DNA of 64,000 nt from Capsicum annuum. Its lineage: Eukaryota; Streptophyta; Magnoliopsida; Solanales; Solanaceae. The notes beneath the pieces were generated by a model, which did no database searches, was not told the DNA's origin, and was given only the letters and a program-made list of their open reading frames with translations. The translations under genes and the position numbers were made by a program. Where the stretch lies: NCBI RefSeq assembly GCF_002878395.1, contig NC_061122.1, positions 80,605,088-80,669,087 on the forward strand. Reading direction: 5' to 3'. Positions 22,585 through 35,778 of this stretch are shown here, piece by piece. The first letter of the stretch is position 1. Each line of letters begins with the position of its first letter.

Positions 22585-25500
22585 TATAATACCCCGTATA
22601 TTTCTAAGCTAGAAAATGAACCATTATTCCTATGTATGAAACCTCCTATCCTGTGATTCATTTTTGAGTACATGAATTAGAATGAGTATCCTAGTAATAA
22701 TAGAGCTCATGATGTGTTACACATGTTCATAAGAGTCACTTAGAGTAAGACAACCTAAGAGCTTTTGAATCCATCAAGTTTTATTGTGTGATTTCACATA
22801 GGTCATATTTGAACGAGCATAAATTGGTTTATAGGTGGTATTTTTTAAAATTTAGACCCACCAAATTGTAGAGAATTGAATAATATTTCTGTCGATATCA
22901 AATTTGCCTAAAACGGACACCCTGTGAACAAGTTATGGCCTTTTTACTAACAGTGTTCCCGATTAACAGGCCACCGCATCGCGATGAAGACTAAATCGGC
23001 AATTGTCAATTCCAGTAGCTCACTGCGATTACACCGTGTCACGGTGGGTATAGAGATGGATCATCCAACGCATCAGGATAGGTCTTTTTTTGGCATTTCA
23101 GCTCCATATTATAAATTCCAGGGGAAACTTAGACAATTCCCATGACCCCAAACCCATCCAAACAAGGGATTTATACCCTAAATAACCAAAATACTTTATT
23201 TTTCATCCAATTTTCTCCAAATCAAAATATTTTCTCTCAAATGGGCATGAACCCTAGCCAAGAAATCAAGAAAAAAACCTAAGGATTTCTTCAAGAACAT
23301 TCAAGAGAGAATCTTCTAAAGTATGCATAGTGTTCATCCATGGATCCCTTTCATCCATCGAGCTCAAGAATCCAGTTTTAAAATCATGAATTGTGATTAT
23401 CTTGTTGTAGTATGATTTTGTCCATGTTGATGGTTGCTATTTGGTATCTTGATGTATTTTCATGAATTATGTGAGAATATTAGTTGAAATCCATGAATTT
23501 ATGTGGCTTAAGATTTTTTAATTGATAAGTATGCCTATGCCCAAAGTTATGCATGTAAGGTGTTTGGTAAAATGCCTAGAATGATAGAATCATGTATTAT
23601 AGCTTATGGATGAACTATATGATAAATTCATGCTAGTCTATTATGTTCAAAGGGCTCACATGTTATTGTTGTGCAGTATATATATTAATGGAATATACAT
23701 GATGATTGGAGAATGGTTTCACAGTGTGTCTATATGCATTCCATGTTATGTACAAGATCATGATTATGAAGTACCACATGAGTTATCAACCAATTATTAC
23801 AATATGAACAAAATGTAACATGCTTTCCATTCCCTTATGTTTAAATGGTTTCCATGCTTTTGTTATGAATAGTATATGTTGTCAGAATGCCCATGATATT
23901 GGAACATGAGGTTTATGACTTGATTTCAAGCATTCCCATTCATGTTAGATATTATGATTACTATGTACTTCATGAAATCCCTCACTCTTGTATTATGGAT
24001 TATTATTGATGGTCATGTATTCAAGAAAGTCATATTATGTCAGTTTCCTTCCATCGAGTCCTGGGGGTACTTGTACCTAAAAAATATAGCTTTGTGCCTA
24101 GAGCCATATTATGTTTTCATGATACTCTCAGTCAAGCCATGATCTATAGAATTCAGTCAATTATGTGAATCAGGAAAATTCAGTAAACTCAATTAATCTT
24201 AGTTAATATCATTGATCTCAGTGATCTCAGTACTCAATAATCTCAGTAACCTCAGTATTCCTATTAATCTCAGTAATTTCATGAACTCAGTTAGTTGTTA
24301 AATATTAGTAGTATTCCGTCAGTCACAGAATTCAGTAAATCAGTCCATGTTTAGTTCAGTATATCATGTTCAGTGTCTATTCAGATGGGAGTAGAAATTA
24401 GCACTAAGTGAACCGAAGGACAGGAATTCACCTGTTATATAAGGGTGTGATTCTTAGAAGCAATCCTTCCATTCTAGAACTATGCAGCCAACATAGGCTG
24501 AGACATCATAGCATGATATATGAGGGTAGATTAGGGGGATTAACCTGCTATATTAGGGTTCTTACCGCTCTCACTAGAGTTACCTATTATACTAGTATCA
24601 CTCACATGTTGTCCTTACCTATGGTGTGGTATTGACACTCTTCCAATCAGGTCACAGATTGGACCCCAGCTAAGCTATTATAGCACATTTGGGGCATGTC
24701 GGTTAGATGACTACTTCCCATAATTTCAGAATCAGTCTCAGTAAAAGAACTCAAATTGTTCTTCAGATTTTAAGATAGTCTGATACAGTCAACTCCGATA
24801 TAGTAAAAAACTCAGATAGTTCCATCAGATTCAGGACTGTTAGATACAATCACCCATGTTAGCAGTATTCAGTATTAGGGCTGTCAGACACATTCACTCA
24901 TGTACCATTATTCAGTACTCAGTAATCATGTTATCACGAACTAAATTAATAGTATATCAATTATACAAAACTCATGTTATCAGTATTCAACTTCAGTCTA
25001 CCAAACCAGTTCTTCATAATAAGAACTGTCAAAGATAGTTATTCAAGTATCAGTAACATAGTATCTGTTCCTCATATATCAGTCATTCTATGTTATTAGT
25101 AAACTTAATAGTCAGAACTTAATATTCAATCCTATCACAATGTCAGTTATAGTTACGTATGCATGCATGTATTCTCACATTCTTGTTAGTCAGTCAATTA
25201 GTATTGCTAATGCATATGAACCTATTGAATTCATCTTACCTTACTTTCATACTAGTATATTCAAAGTACTAACGCATTTGTGTTATGGTGTCTTATACTA
25301 TAAGTTTAGAAGCATGATCTCCAGAGCATCTAACATCCCTGTTCAGCAGTCAGAGTCAAATGTGAGTCCTCATCCTTCGAGGATATGATGATTACATTAC
25401 CATTTTAGTTTTTAGTTTATTTCATTAGATGGGGTTAGTTGGGAACATATCCCATCAGCTCCTTATTTAGTTTATTTTAGAGGCTTACAGACTATAGCAT

Positions 25501-25727
25501 GTTAGACAGTTATTTTAGATTTTCTTTGGTGTTATTATACCATTTTTAAATATTATTTATTAGATGTTTATTCACTTTTGAACCTTATGGCCATTCAGTT
25601 CATGTTTCCACATTTTATTGTATATTATGTAGTATACAGGTACAGATATTAGTCTTGGGCTAGATCATGGTCCTTTGGAGTCATGAGCACGATGTAGCAT
25701 TTTATTTTAAAAAATTAGGGCATTACA
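22585..25727 (+). repeat. LTR B, first copy (3.1 kb)
   Basis: Begins TATAATACCCC and ends GGGCATTACA, followed by a perfect PBS. It contains the conserved U3 block at 22855-22940, a GC-rich patch 22965-23090 with CGCATCGCGATG-like words, a TATA-like ATTATAAAT at 23108-23116, CAGTAATCTCAGTA-type degenerate repeats at 24170-24310, and four short repeats with a TTATAT core at 24429-24598. ORFs in it have no protein similarity I can see. Confidence 0.85.
23108..23116 (+). promoter_or_regulatory. Candidate TATA box of LTR B
   Basis: ATTATAAAT lies just downstream of the GC-rich patch, at the place where other LTRs here have TATA-like boxes. The second, truncated LTR keeps the same word near 28914. 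Confidence 0.4.
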
Positions 25728-25731
25728 AACT

Positions 25732-25744
25732 TGGTATCAGAGCC
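25732..25744 (+). other. Primer-binding site of element B
   Basis: TGGTATCAGAGCC, exact match to the tRNA-Met complementary site, four bases after the LTR end. The leader that follows (to about 25880) aligns with the leaders of C and D. Confidence 0.85.
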
Positions 25745-26509
25745 TAAGTTTCAACAGTGTCCTAGGAAGTCTGAAAGTCGCATCTAGTAGAGTCTTGTAC
25801 ATGGGTGTGTTGTGCAAAACAGTTATGTGCAGGAGGCTATGAGATGTTTTAGGAACAGTTTCACTTCTTTCATGTTTCAGATCATGCTATAGAAAGGTTC
25901 CTTAAGAAAATCGTGTAGATTCACATTATACACCCTTCATGTCAACTCTACCTTACTTCTGAGGTAATAGAAATGGTGAAGATCAAAGTCCTAAAGATAG
26001 GGCTTTCTCAGACAGTCCCTGCAGACAACTATGGGATTGCCCACATGTTCAAAGATATCCCAACAGTTCGATTCTGTCCCAAAGTTGTATAGATTTTATT
26101 CGTGAACATGAGAACTCATTCTTGAACCCGAATTTAGATAGGTTATCAGATCCCTTCTCAGAATCCTATGATAGCATAGGCCTAGATTCAGAAGCATAAA
26201 CCCATGAGTTTAGTAGTAATAGAGTTGGGATAATATCATTCAGATTGAATAGGTTATGTATTCATAAGGATAGTTGTACCCAGGGTAGATCAGTAGGCTT
26301 GAACAGTGCTAGTTAGAATTTAAGTTTATTGATTAGATACAGGTGTGGATCGAGTTTAGGGGAATTGAAATTAGTAGTGTATGAAGAAACAGAAACAATG
26401 TGTTTAGTAAGGCAAGCATGTGTCATACATAGTGTAAGTATGTTACGATGATTGCAGTGCAGTTTAGAGTTTAGTAGAGTATTCACCGACTTATGTTGAT
26501 GGCTTTAAG

Positions 26510-26523
26510 CTAAGGGGGAGATG
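26510..26523 (+). other. Internal PPT-like purine tract in B (tract 1)
   Basis: CTAAGGGGGAGATGATAGATC about 780 bp after the LTR end. Element C has CCAAGGGGGAGATAATAGATC at the matching place (55126-55112, minus). The core is the same as the true PPT. Confidence 0.55.
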
Positions 26524-28375
26524 ATAGATCAAGTAAGCCAGTCAGGCTTTTAGATTCCAGTAGTAGTGCCAGTGTGTCTAGAAAAGTAGCAAGGGAAGAC
26601 GATTCCTGACCCATTCTTATCTCAGCTTAAAGTTTCGTACCCTAGTTAGCTGATGCCTACGCATGCTTCACATCTCAGTTTTATGAACCCAACATATATT
26701 CACATACTTTTCATAGAATGATGTATGATTCCAGTTCCCAACATAAGGGGTTCAGTTCTATTCCTCTTAGTAATGCTGATCATATCCCACAAAAATAAAA
26801 ACATTAAACTCAGGTCATTCAACCTATGGCTCATGTACACGTATCATGCTCTACAATATACTCAGCTTCCATGACTCATGTTATGTCCCTACTAATCAGT
26901 TAAATTTAGACTATGTCATCCATATCCTCAGTTTAGACCTTTTTGTAGACATATGGTATTTATATTCTATCCCTCAGACTTCAGTCAAGTGCCAAGTTCA
27001 GTTAAGTGTCTATTCGTGTTTCAGGTCCCCCTGATTTAACCCCTTCAGTGAGCTCTCTTTGTGAAAATAGTGTAGTGTAGCGATGAGCAGTTGCTTAAAT
27101 AAGAGAGTGAATGATTCATGTTAAGAGAAGGTTGTTGCGTGCTTACTTTACATGAGGGTGTAGTTATGAAGACAGGGTTGAATGTCATGATAGGTGTGCA
27201 AGTAAATGGATAGCAAGAGGTAGTACTTAGAAATTAGGAAATTTCAGAGTGTGAGTGTATATTTATATCCTTGACTTACGTCAGCCTTCATTGTGCGACT
27301 ATCATAAATCACTTGCCATCCCAGTGTTAATTTCAATAATCAGTGTTCAGTCTCAGAATCAAGAATTTCAGTATCAGCCTAGCCCTTGTCTATCAGCACT
27401 CACTTATCAAGACCCAACATTTATTTTCAGTATGGATCCTAGTTACTGTCTTAGTTATAATGTATGCTTTAGTTCAATAATAAGCTCAATTCTTGTATCA
27501 TGCCTTAGTTTCAGATCTCATATAATCAGTCGTGATTCAGTTCCTAGGTGCCTTATGTATCGCCTCAGTTTCCCTCAGTAGCTCAGCCAAGTCAATATTC
27601 TTTGAGGGATCAAGTGTCCTAAGGATTAGATACACTATAATTCCCCAAACTTTTCTACGATAAGAATTCCATTCTCTCTTCATGTAATGAATCTAGTTTT
27701 GGAGTAGGGGTTACTCATAAGTTAACCCTTAAGCTCCAACCTCTGTTGTATGTCATGTGTTCAATACTCAGTTCAGTTCACAAAATTCAGTTCATGCATC
27801 ACGTTCCAGTATCAGTCATGTTCTCATATGCCCATTCATGCATACTTCTAGTATAATCGTGGGTTCATCATGTATTTTTTTTTAGTTTCCATAAAAATTT
27901 TCTTGAACCTACTCAATTATCATGTTCAATTCCATTAACAACTTGGTATTTAATTCCATGCTTAATTTAAGTTCAAACTTAGTATCTTTACCATTGCATG
28001 TTCAGTCGCATGTTTATAAGCCAGCTAAGTCATATATTCACGCATCAGATATGAATGATCAGCTTATCAATAATTTTAGTCATGCATTTAGGTATCATGC
28101 CAGTCATATAATCATACATTAGGTATGCATGAATTCAACTTATCAGTTATGCATCAGATATGCACTCTCTTTTTGAGAAAACTCAGTTTATCATAATGCT
28201 CATCATGCATTCATGAATTAGTTATCCATGCACCAGATATGTATGTTCAGTATGATTTATATTCAGCTTATCAGTGATGTCAGCCCAGAAATTGTGTTTC
28301 AATAGTGTATGTCTTCTAAGTACTTCAGTTTATCATTTCTTCCATCCTACTCAGTCTCATTCGAGGACGAATGTT

Positions 28376-28391
28376 CCCAAGGGGGAGATAT
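28376..28391 (+). other. Polypurine tract of element B
   Basis: CCCAAGGGGGAGATAT right before TGTAATACCC of the second LTR. Confidence 0.85.
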
Positions 28392-29162
28392 TGTAATACC
28401 CTATATATTTCTAAGCTATAAAATGAACCATTGCTCCTACGTATGAAACCTCCTATCCTGTGATTCATATTTGATTACATGAATTAGAATGAGTATCCTA
28501 GTTATAATAGAGCTCATGATGTGTTAATCATGTTTATAAGAGTCACTTAGAGTAAGCCAAGCTAAGAGTTTTTGAATCCACCAAGTTTTAGTGTGTGATT
28601 TCACATAGGTCTTATTTGAAAGAGCATTACTTGGTTATAGGTAGTATTTTCACAGATTTATACCCACAAAGTTGTAGAGAATTCAATAAACTTTTCGTCG
28701 ATACCAAATTCGCCTAAAATGGACACCCAGTGAAGAATTTATGGCCTTTTTACTCTCTGTGTTCCCGATTGATAGGCCACCACATCATGATGAAGACCAA
28801 TCGACAATTGTCAATTTCAGTATCTTACCATGATCGCACCGCATCGCGGTGGATATAGCGATGGGTCATCCAGTGCATCGCGGTGGGTCTTTTTTGGTAT
28901 TTCAGCTCCGTATTATAAATTCCAGGGGCAACTTAGACATTTCCCATGACCCCAAACCCGTCCAAACAAGGGATTTATACCCTAAATAACCAAAATACTT
29001 CATTTTCATCCAATTTTCCCCAAATTAAAATATTTTCTCTCAAAGGGGAAAGAACATTATCCAAGAAATCAAGAACAAAACCTAAGGATTTCTACAAGAA
29101 CCTTGAAGACAGAATCTTCTAAGATATGCGTAGTGTTCATCCATGGATCCCTTTCATCCATG
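28392..29162 (+). repeat. LTR B, second copy, truncated after about 770 bp
   Basis: Opens TGTAATACCC and aligns with the first 770 bp of LTR B, including the U3 block (28661-28746), the GC-rich patch and TATAAAT near 28914. It breaks off in a CATCCATGGAT stretch, where minus-strand gypsy coding sequence begins. The remaining 2.4 kb of the LTR is missing. Confidence 0.8.
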
Positions 29163-30352
29163 GATACACGAATAGGAACATCAAGAGGCTCATAAGGAAA
29201 ATCAGAACCCAAAGCAAAATATGGAGACATATAGGAGAAAGTTGATCTAGAATCAAATAACATAGATGCAAATTTGAAACAAATAAGGATGATATTGGTG
29301 ATAACAACATCAGAAAGCTCTGCCTCTGGTCTGTGGGTATAGCATAGCACTACTACAACCACCACTGGCTAAGCAGCCCCATGACTAACACCATGAGTAC
29401 CACTACCTCTATCTCATGCACCCTAGTAGAACCTCCACCTCTCATAGCTGATATATGAGTAGCTCCAAAAACTCAGTGGGATAATTTGTAGCTACACGAT
29501 CAGCCTCATAAAACATAAACTAAGCTTTATAGATCGACTTAATAGAAGAAAGTATGATTAAGCTAGGACGACCACTTGAAGCTCTTGAACAAAAAGACCT
29601 ACTAACCCAACTAAGCTAGGACGACCACTCGAAGCTCCTGAACAAAAAGACCTACTACCCAAACTCTGCAAGGTTTCCTACACCGGTCTACCATGATACC
29701 CAAAAAAGCCTCTAGAATCTCTACCCTAATAAATGTGACTTCTGAGCTTACCCTGATGATGCACCTTCTTGATGCCTCCCTGAGATGCTCAAAGACTAGA
29801 ATCACTCATCTTAGCATGATCCACAATACAGTTAAATGATGGACAATACATAACTATCTGAGTTATAGCTAGCTGAGGAGAAATATCCAACCCAAACATC
29901 TGAATATTCTCAGACTCAGTGGCAATACTAGCATAATAATATCTAGACAAGGTGTGAAAATATGCCTCATACTTCATAAAAGTAATGGAGCCCTGCTCCA
30001 AGTTATCAAACTCATCTATTGTTTGATCCCTCAGACTATGAGGCATAAACCTCTAAAAAAAGCCTCAGCAAACTGATCCCAGGTTATCTCAAGAGAATTG
30101 ATAGGTCTACAACTAATAAGCGACCTCTACCAATCTCTAGCTATATCTTTTAACTGATAAGTAGTATAATCAACCATATACGACTCAAGTAAAGAAAGGT
30201 AATGTAACTTCTTGTGACAGTCAATCATAAACTCATAGGTATCCTCGCCTACAGCACTACTGAACCTAAGGGAACCTAAGCGAGTGAATTTCTTAAACTT
30301 GTTCTAATCCTTAAAAGACATAAATGTACTCACAATAAGAGGAGACATAGTG
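29163..30352 (-). pseudogene. Gypsy remnant H: gag and protease
   Basis: Minus strand. The gag start is likely near 30349 (MSPLIVS...). Positions 29789-30046 encode capsid C-terminal sequence (DEFDNLEQGSITFMKYEAYFH, then LSRY). A basic, Gly-poor stretch follows at 29611-29805. The protease lies at 29163-29290, with FDSRSTFSYMSPYFA where D-S/P-G is expected, so the active-site Gly is lost, followed by EPLDVPIRVS. At 29163 the frame runs into truncated LTR B, so pol is missing. It is a different gypsy family from A and D. Confidence 0.75.
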
Positions 30353-30610
30353 AAACTAGCTAGCTGAGACCCTACCAGAGGAGGTAATACAAGCAAAGGC
30401 TAAACTACTAATCTCAAAATACATACACGAATGTAGGCGTAGAAAAAATTAAAACACTGTTAGAACACAAAGTATGAAAGATTAACACGATAAGGAAAAG
30501 ATAAGGAAAATTTGCTAAAGATATAGCCTCTTGAAATAAATACAATATCTATTACCGATCCATGAGACTCAATTAGATACCCGTTCTTATACTATTGAGA
30601 CTAATAAAAC

Positions 30611-30628
30611 CTGACTCTCTGATATTAA
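30611..30628 (-). other. Degenerate primer-binding site of element H
   Basis: Minus strand TTAATATCAGAGAGTC next to the LTR end. Compared with TGGTATCAGAGCC, several bases are changed. Confidence 0.55.
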
Positions 30629-30630
30629 TT

Positions 30631-32058
30631 TGTCATAACCCAAAAACCAAGGGTTATGATGGCACTCATCATAGAAAGCATTGACAATTCAGCCTATCAC
30701 CTAAAATAATAAAACTAGGGAAATTAATACCAAAACATAAGACAAGGCTTTAATAGTAAAACTGATCCACACAATATGATCATAACGGAAATATAATCAA
30801 AGATACCAAACTAAATCCCAAAACCTGTTGTCATGGTGTAAGAACCAACTGATAGAACTCAAAGTCAAACTATACGTAGGATATCCAAAAAGGAACAACT
30901 CTGTCTCTAAATACAAATAAGACATTGTCTAAATAAGAAAAAAAGTAGTCAACTTTGGATTCACAAATTAATCACTACCTTAAATAGACTCCAAATACCG
31001 CTCGAATCCGCTATCCGTGTAGTGCACTCATACATAGATCTGCATCGAAAGGCATTATAGGGATGATTATGGTCAACTTGTACTCAATAGGTATCATAGG
31101 ATGACTGAGTAAAGTTAAGAGAAAAGCATATAAACACAAACTATGGGTACATCACTGGCAATAAGAAAATATCTAAAATGGTAGCCCACATAATCTCCAT
31201 TAACAGTTCTATTAGATACATATGTAATAAATATAGGTAGGGGAAGAAAGAAAAATATACGCACAAGCCAAATAAAAGTATAAGAAGATAGAAAAAATGG
31301 GTAAATAAAAAGTCAAGAATAAGGAAAACAATAATGGAATAGGCATAGTATATGGAATGAAATGAAGATAAAGATGATGATGATGTACAAGGTCATCATC
31401 CAACATCGTATATACCTACCGAGTAAAGCTAAAGGTGTAGGACCCATGAGCGATTCATTAACCCACAAATATCGAGTTCTACTTCTAGTAGGACCCATTG
31501 AAGGTTCATCAACCTGTATACATCGAATATTTAATACCAATATCCATACTCCTCTCCAAAATATACATCGCTAGAGGATTTTTAAAGATTGACATTTTTT
31601 GTCATAAAAAGTCGGTACTTATAGTATTTCCAGTATCATGATGGTAACAATGTTTCATGAATGAATATGATATAAGGATGTAATGCTAACTATCAATCAA
31701 AATGAGATTTTCCAATATCAAACCAATATACCAATAATGTGAGCCAAAAATACACTCAAATCAACCAACCATCCATGATCCAATATAATCTAGAAACTAT
31801 CAACTGAAATGTACAAGTAAAATGATATTGCTACCATATATATTTCAAAATTTAGGCATTTCCATAAAAAAGAGTAAAACTAAACATACATATATATCAA
31901 TACTAAACCAACAACATCATATAAGACCTCACACGATCACACATATCAAATAACATATTAAAATCATAAAATATCAACCACATAGTCTCACACACAAAAA
32001 AATAAATCACAATAACATATTTTCCATGACACAACCCTATGCTCATAGCATGGTTTAT
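30631..32058 (-). repeat. 5' LTR of element H, first part
   Basis: Opens TGTCATAACCCAAAAACC at 30631, a start typical of one solanaceous gypsy LTR group as I recall it. It is interrupted at 32058 by solo LTR I and should continue from about 34625. The right end is not clear. ORFs at 31212-31574 are not supported as genes. Confidence 0.6.
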
Positions 32059-34619
32059 TGTGACACCACATATTTTTTAGATAAAAATCAAACTGTCATT
32101 CCTACGTGTGTAAAATCTAATTCCATGATTTATATTTAAATACATGTGCGATGATAATTATCCTATTGGGAAGAGTGCTTATGATATGGAAAAATGTTCA
32201 TTGGGATTACTTAAAGTAAAATTGAGCTAAGAGCCTTTGATTCAGCCAATTTTTTGTATTTGATTCTCCAAGGGTAATCTTTGAAAGTGTATAACTCTTT
32301 AAATATATGTAATTTTGTATATCAAGACCCACCAAGTTGTATATAGTTGAATTAGATTTCCAATGATACCGATTTTGCCTTAATTTGATGCCCGAACAAA
32401 AAGTTATGACCATGGTAAGGTCGTGTGTCGCATGGAAATCACAAATATCCACTGAATAAGGTGTGATATTGGTGTGTGTCACACAACCTCAGGTATGCTA
32501 TTGGCGTGCTCCACACCACGAAAGCAAATTTCCAAAATTTTCTCCATTTTGACTTATATTAAGGGCGTTGAAGTCTTTTCACACCCCTTAATTGTTTCTA
32601 ATCATTCTTAATCAAATCAAGAGGCTTTAAAACACATTATTGCCCACTTTTTAAGATATTAACTTATGTAAAACCTTACCTTCTTCCCAAGAACAAAATT
32701 TAAGTTTCTTTCCTTAAGAACTGAAGGATTCAAGTTTTTCCTTCAAGAGTTCAACTAATTGAGATATGTGGGGTATTATCAATGGGTTCCTTCCACCCAT
32801 TGAGCCTAAAAACCCTCTTTTTGATTAAAGTTTGAAGTTTACTCTAGTTATGATCAACTTCCACGTAAATTATGTAATTTGCCATGTTTTCTCATTAGTT
32901 TACATTCAAGCCTGGCTAATAGTTTTATTCTATGAGAATCATGTTCCTACATATTTGAAGTTCCAAAATCCTAGGTCATGTTTAGTTAGAATAACGTCAA
33001 ATTCTTAAGTTATGCTTTACATTGTATAAACATGATATTTTCCCAAGGTTAACTCGTTCCCATATTTACATTCATGAAATTTATTAGACTATTAAAATAT
33101 CTCAAGTTTTGGGTCTTTGAATTAGGATTTTTACATCACTATTTTAAGTGTTGTTATCAATGTTTTGTAATCATTCAGTGCTTGTGGGTTATGAACACCT
33201 GATACCTACATGTTTTCTTATGTTTCAAGCCTTTCATATAATGAGTTAGTCATCTCATTATTTTATTGTTAAACACAATTTGTTATGATAATGTTGATCA
33301 CTATCAGTTCACATGTTTATTATTATATCAGAATCTGTATGCACTGTTGTTTTTAAAATACCATAACATGAGCTTATCAGTCATTAGTGCATGCACTAGT
33401 TTGTATTTTAGCATCTTTCAGTTGGGAGTAGGATTTAGAATCTAGTGGGAAGTGTGGGTTTATCGTATCCTACTTACATAGAAACTATGTGCCAGGTTTA
33501 GGGGCCTCGTTAAAGAGTGTTTCCCCCTGCCCAATATGGGCTCAGTTTAGTGATCACTCTAGTTCAGGTTTTACTCCAATGGAAAGTATAGAATAACCCT
33601 CCTCAACATGGGTCAAACATTGGACTCTGTGATAGCTCAAATGACTTTGGACTCCATGATAGCTCATATGGTTTATGTCAATTACATTATAGCTCCCACA
33701 GTTTCAGTCTGTATTCAGTTTATCTTAGTTCAGGTTTGCTTAACTAAGTAATTAGATTTCAATAATTATTCATTCAATTTTATAGATTATTCATGTTATT
33801 CAGATCATGTTAGTACATGCTATAGTTGGTCTTGGATTCTCAATTTTATATGTTCATGTTTTTATGTTCAATATCCATACATGGTCCTCAGTTTAGTTAT
33901 ACAATATGTTTAACATTACCTGAGATTGACCTACATTATTCATGCTTTTATCGCTTCCTATCTTACAAAATTATTTTTCTCTCATGATTTATAAATCTCA
34001 CAATGACTTACCATTTTCATGTGCAACCATGTTTTAAATGCATATTTCAGAAAATAGCTTATATCCTTAGTTGTAAAGCATGTTTTAAATATTTCCATGA
34101 TTTGGTGCATGTCTCCATATACTCAATACATTCCAACGTCCTGACCACATATATGCATTTATGGCTACATCTTTCATAATGTAGGTACCAGATGTAGTTC
34201 ATACACCAAGGTCAGACAACTTTAGATTTTTAGCTAGCAGCTGATGAGTTCTCCTATTTTGGGAACTCCAGTCGGTTGTAGTTCATGTATTATGTTGTAT
34301 TTTGATTATCATATGTATTAATAAGTAGTTAGAGGTGTGTCCTAGCTATCTACAGTCAGTATAGTAGAGGTTTCATAGATAGTCAATCAAAGTCATTACA
34401 AGTAATTCAAGTTTTTTTCTTCAGTTTTATCATGTTGTAAACTTTGTCAGTATTACATTTATTCAAAATTTCATATGAATACGTTTTGCTCATCAAATTT
34501 AGCTTGTATTTAAATTATAAATCGGTTGCTCAAGTATCATGCCACTACATGGGTTATCTTGGGATCACTAGTTGTTTTAAGCACCTTGTTATGACTAGGG
34601 GTAGCCTTGGGCCATGACA
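32059..34619 (+). repeat. Solo LTR I (2.56 kb)
   Basis: Begins TGTGACACCACATA and ends GGGCCATGACA, flanked by TTTAT (32054-32058) and TTTAC (34620-34624). No PBS follows and no PPT precedes it, as expected for a solo LTR left by LTR-LTR recombination. It carries the shared U3 block at 32324-32412, a patch of GGTGTGATATTGGTGTGTGTC words, and a tandem 25-bp duplication (GGACTCYRTGATAGCTCA) at 33621-33671. Confidence 0.75.
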
Positions 34620-35500
34620 TTTACATTATTATTAACTACCTAATCCAGTTTAAAGAAATTTAAGCCATAACCAACCTCGAATGTTGATACCAGTATAATA
34701 ATCCTTTATCACTGAGCTTTTACTTTATGCACTCGTTCAAAATTAGATAAATCATAAAAATATAGAATTTAAGCATCAAAAGAAATTCAATGATACCTAT
34801 ATTGCATATTTTTTAATCAGGGTAAAAATGGACCCCTAAAACAAATTATCAAAAACGAAAGGTAAAGCCTAAATTTTAGTCCAAAAACATGTTTCCCATA
34901 CCCCATTAAATTTAATGCTTTAGGCTCAATGGGGATATTAAATTTTTGAAAAAACATCATTTTCAAAAAATTATCCCAAGAAATCCAATTGTGAAAATTT
35001 CTAAATTGAGGATCGAAATTAGATATAAAACCCGTAAAACCATACCAATAATGTTACCAACCTAATATTAGTGTTCTAGATCTGTTGGCACAATTTATTT
35101 TACCATCCGATGCACAAAATAATAAATATTGACCAAAGTCAACTATAAGTCTTTTCAAGCCACCAAAAACAACAAACTTGCATAAATCACACCAAAATAC
35201 ATTGGGAATCATTCCTATACCCCAGAAATACAACAAAGCAACCACAAGAAGGGTAAAATGGTCAAATCCCATAAAAATAAATATTTCACAAAAATCACTC
35301 AAATCAAATCATTACATTATTGAACTACATATGAGAAGATTCCCTTATATCTCAAAATAAGTAAGAGGTCCAAAGCCAAAACTCGGTTGATCTACTTCTT
35401 CTTTTCCTTTCAATTACAATAGTTGTAAGGTCAAAGCCAGTCTCATTATCTACGTCTTTGTACGAAAACTCTTTGTATTCTCAAACAAAGAGGGCCAAAA
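34620..35500. other. Intergenic or LTR H continuation, no gene seen
   Basis: AT-rich sequence between solo LTR I and a possible Tat-type LTR. The first part probably continues LTR H. The end (35380-35500) may be the 3' end of another element because a purine-rich AAAGAGGGCCAAAA precedes 35501. ORFs 35054-35302 and 35178-35360 overlap on opposite strands and show no domain. Confidence 0.4.
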
Positions 35501-35717
35501 TGTAGGCACATAATTGTTGACCCTTCCTATGCTTTAACCTATTTTTAGTATTAAATATTTTTTTTTCTTATCTTTAGTTTAGATTTTATGTCATGTTTAG
35601 TGAATTTTATTTGAAAAATAAGAAAAAGGGATTTCACAAAATAGAGTCATAGATTAAGATAAGTTTTATTTTATTTTAATTCTATTTCATTTTCCCTTTT
35701 ATTTAAAAAAAAGAACC

Positions 35718-35720
<3 letters not shown>

Positions 35721-35757
<37 letters not shown>
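35721..35757. repeat. (AT)n microsatellite
   Basis: About 18 uninterrupted AT units just before the first copy of a tandem 155-bp duplication. Confidence 0.95.
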
Positions 35758-35759
<2 letters not shown>

Positions 35760-35778
35760 CGGTATTTTAATATATAAG

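Larger units (their letters stand above)
25728..28391 (+). mobile_element. Interior of element B: non-coding, LARD-like
   Basis: 2.66 kb between the PBS and PPT with no gag, protease, RT or integrase motif in any frame I read. It aligns with the interior of C in reverse orientation at several places: the leader, the region of 25975-26045, the tract CTAAGGGGGAGATGATAGATC near 26510, and the block at 27585-27660 (TAGCTCAGCCAA...). Conservation without coding capacity fits a large retrotransposon derivative mobilised in trans. ORFs at 26846-27034, 27255-27581 and 27922-28122 are chance frames. Confidence 0.7.

Noticed and set aside
27255..27581. 108-codon ORF in the interior of B
   Set aside because: The matching part of C is not open, and there is no recognisable motif.
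35054..35360. Overlapping ORFs on opposite strands as a possible host gene
   Set aside because: Both are short, AT-rich and without domains, and lie between decayed LTR sequences.
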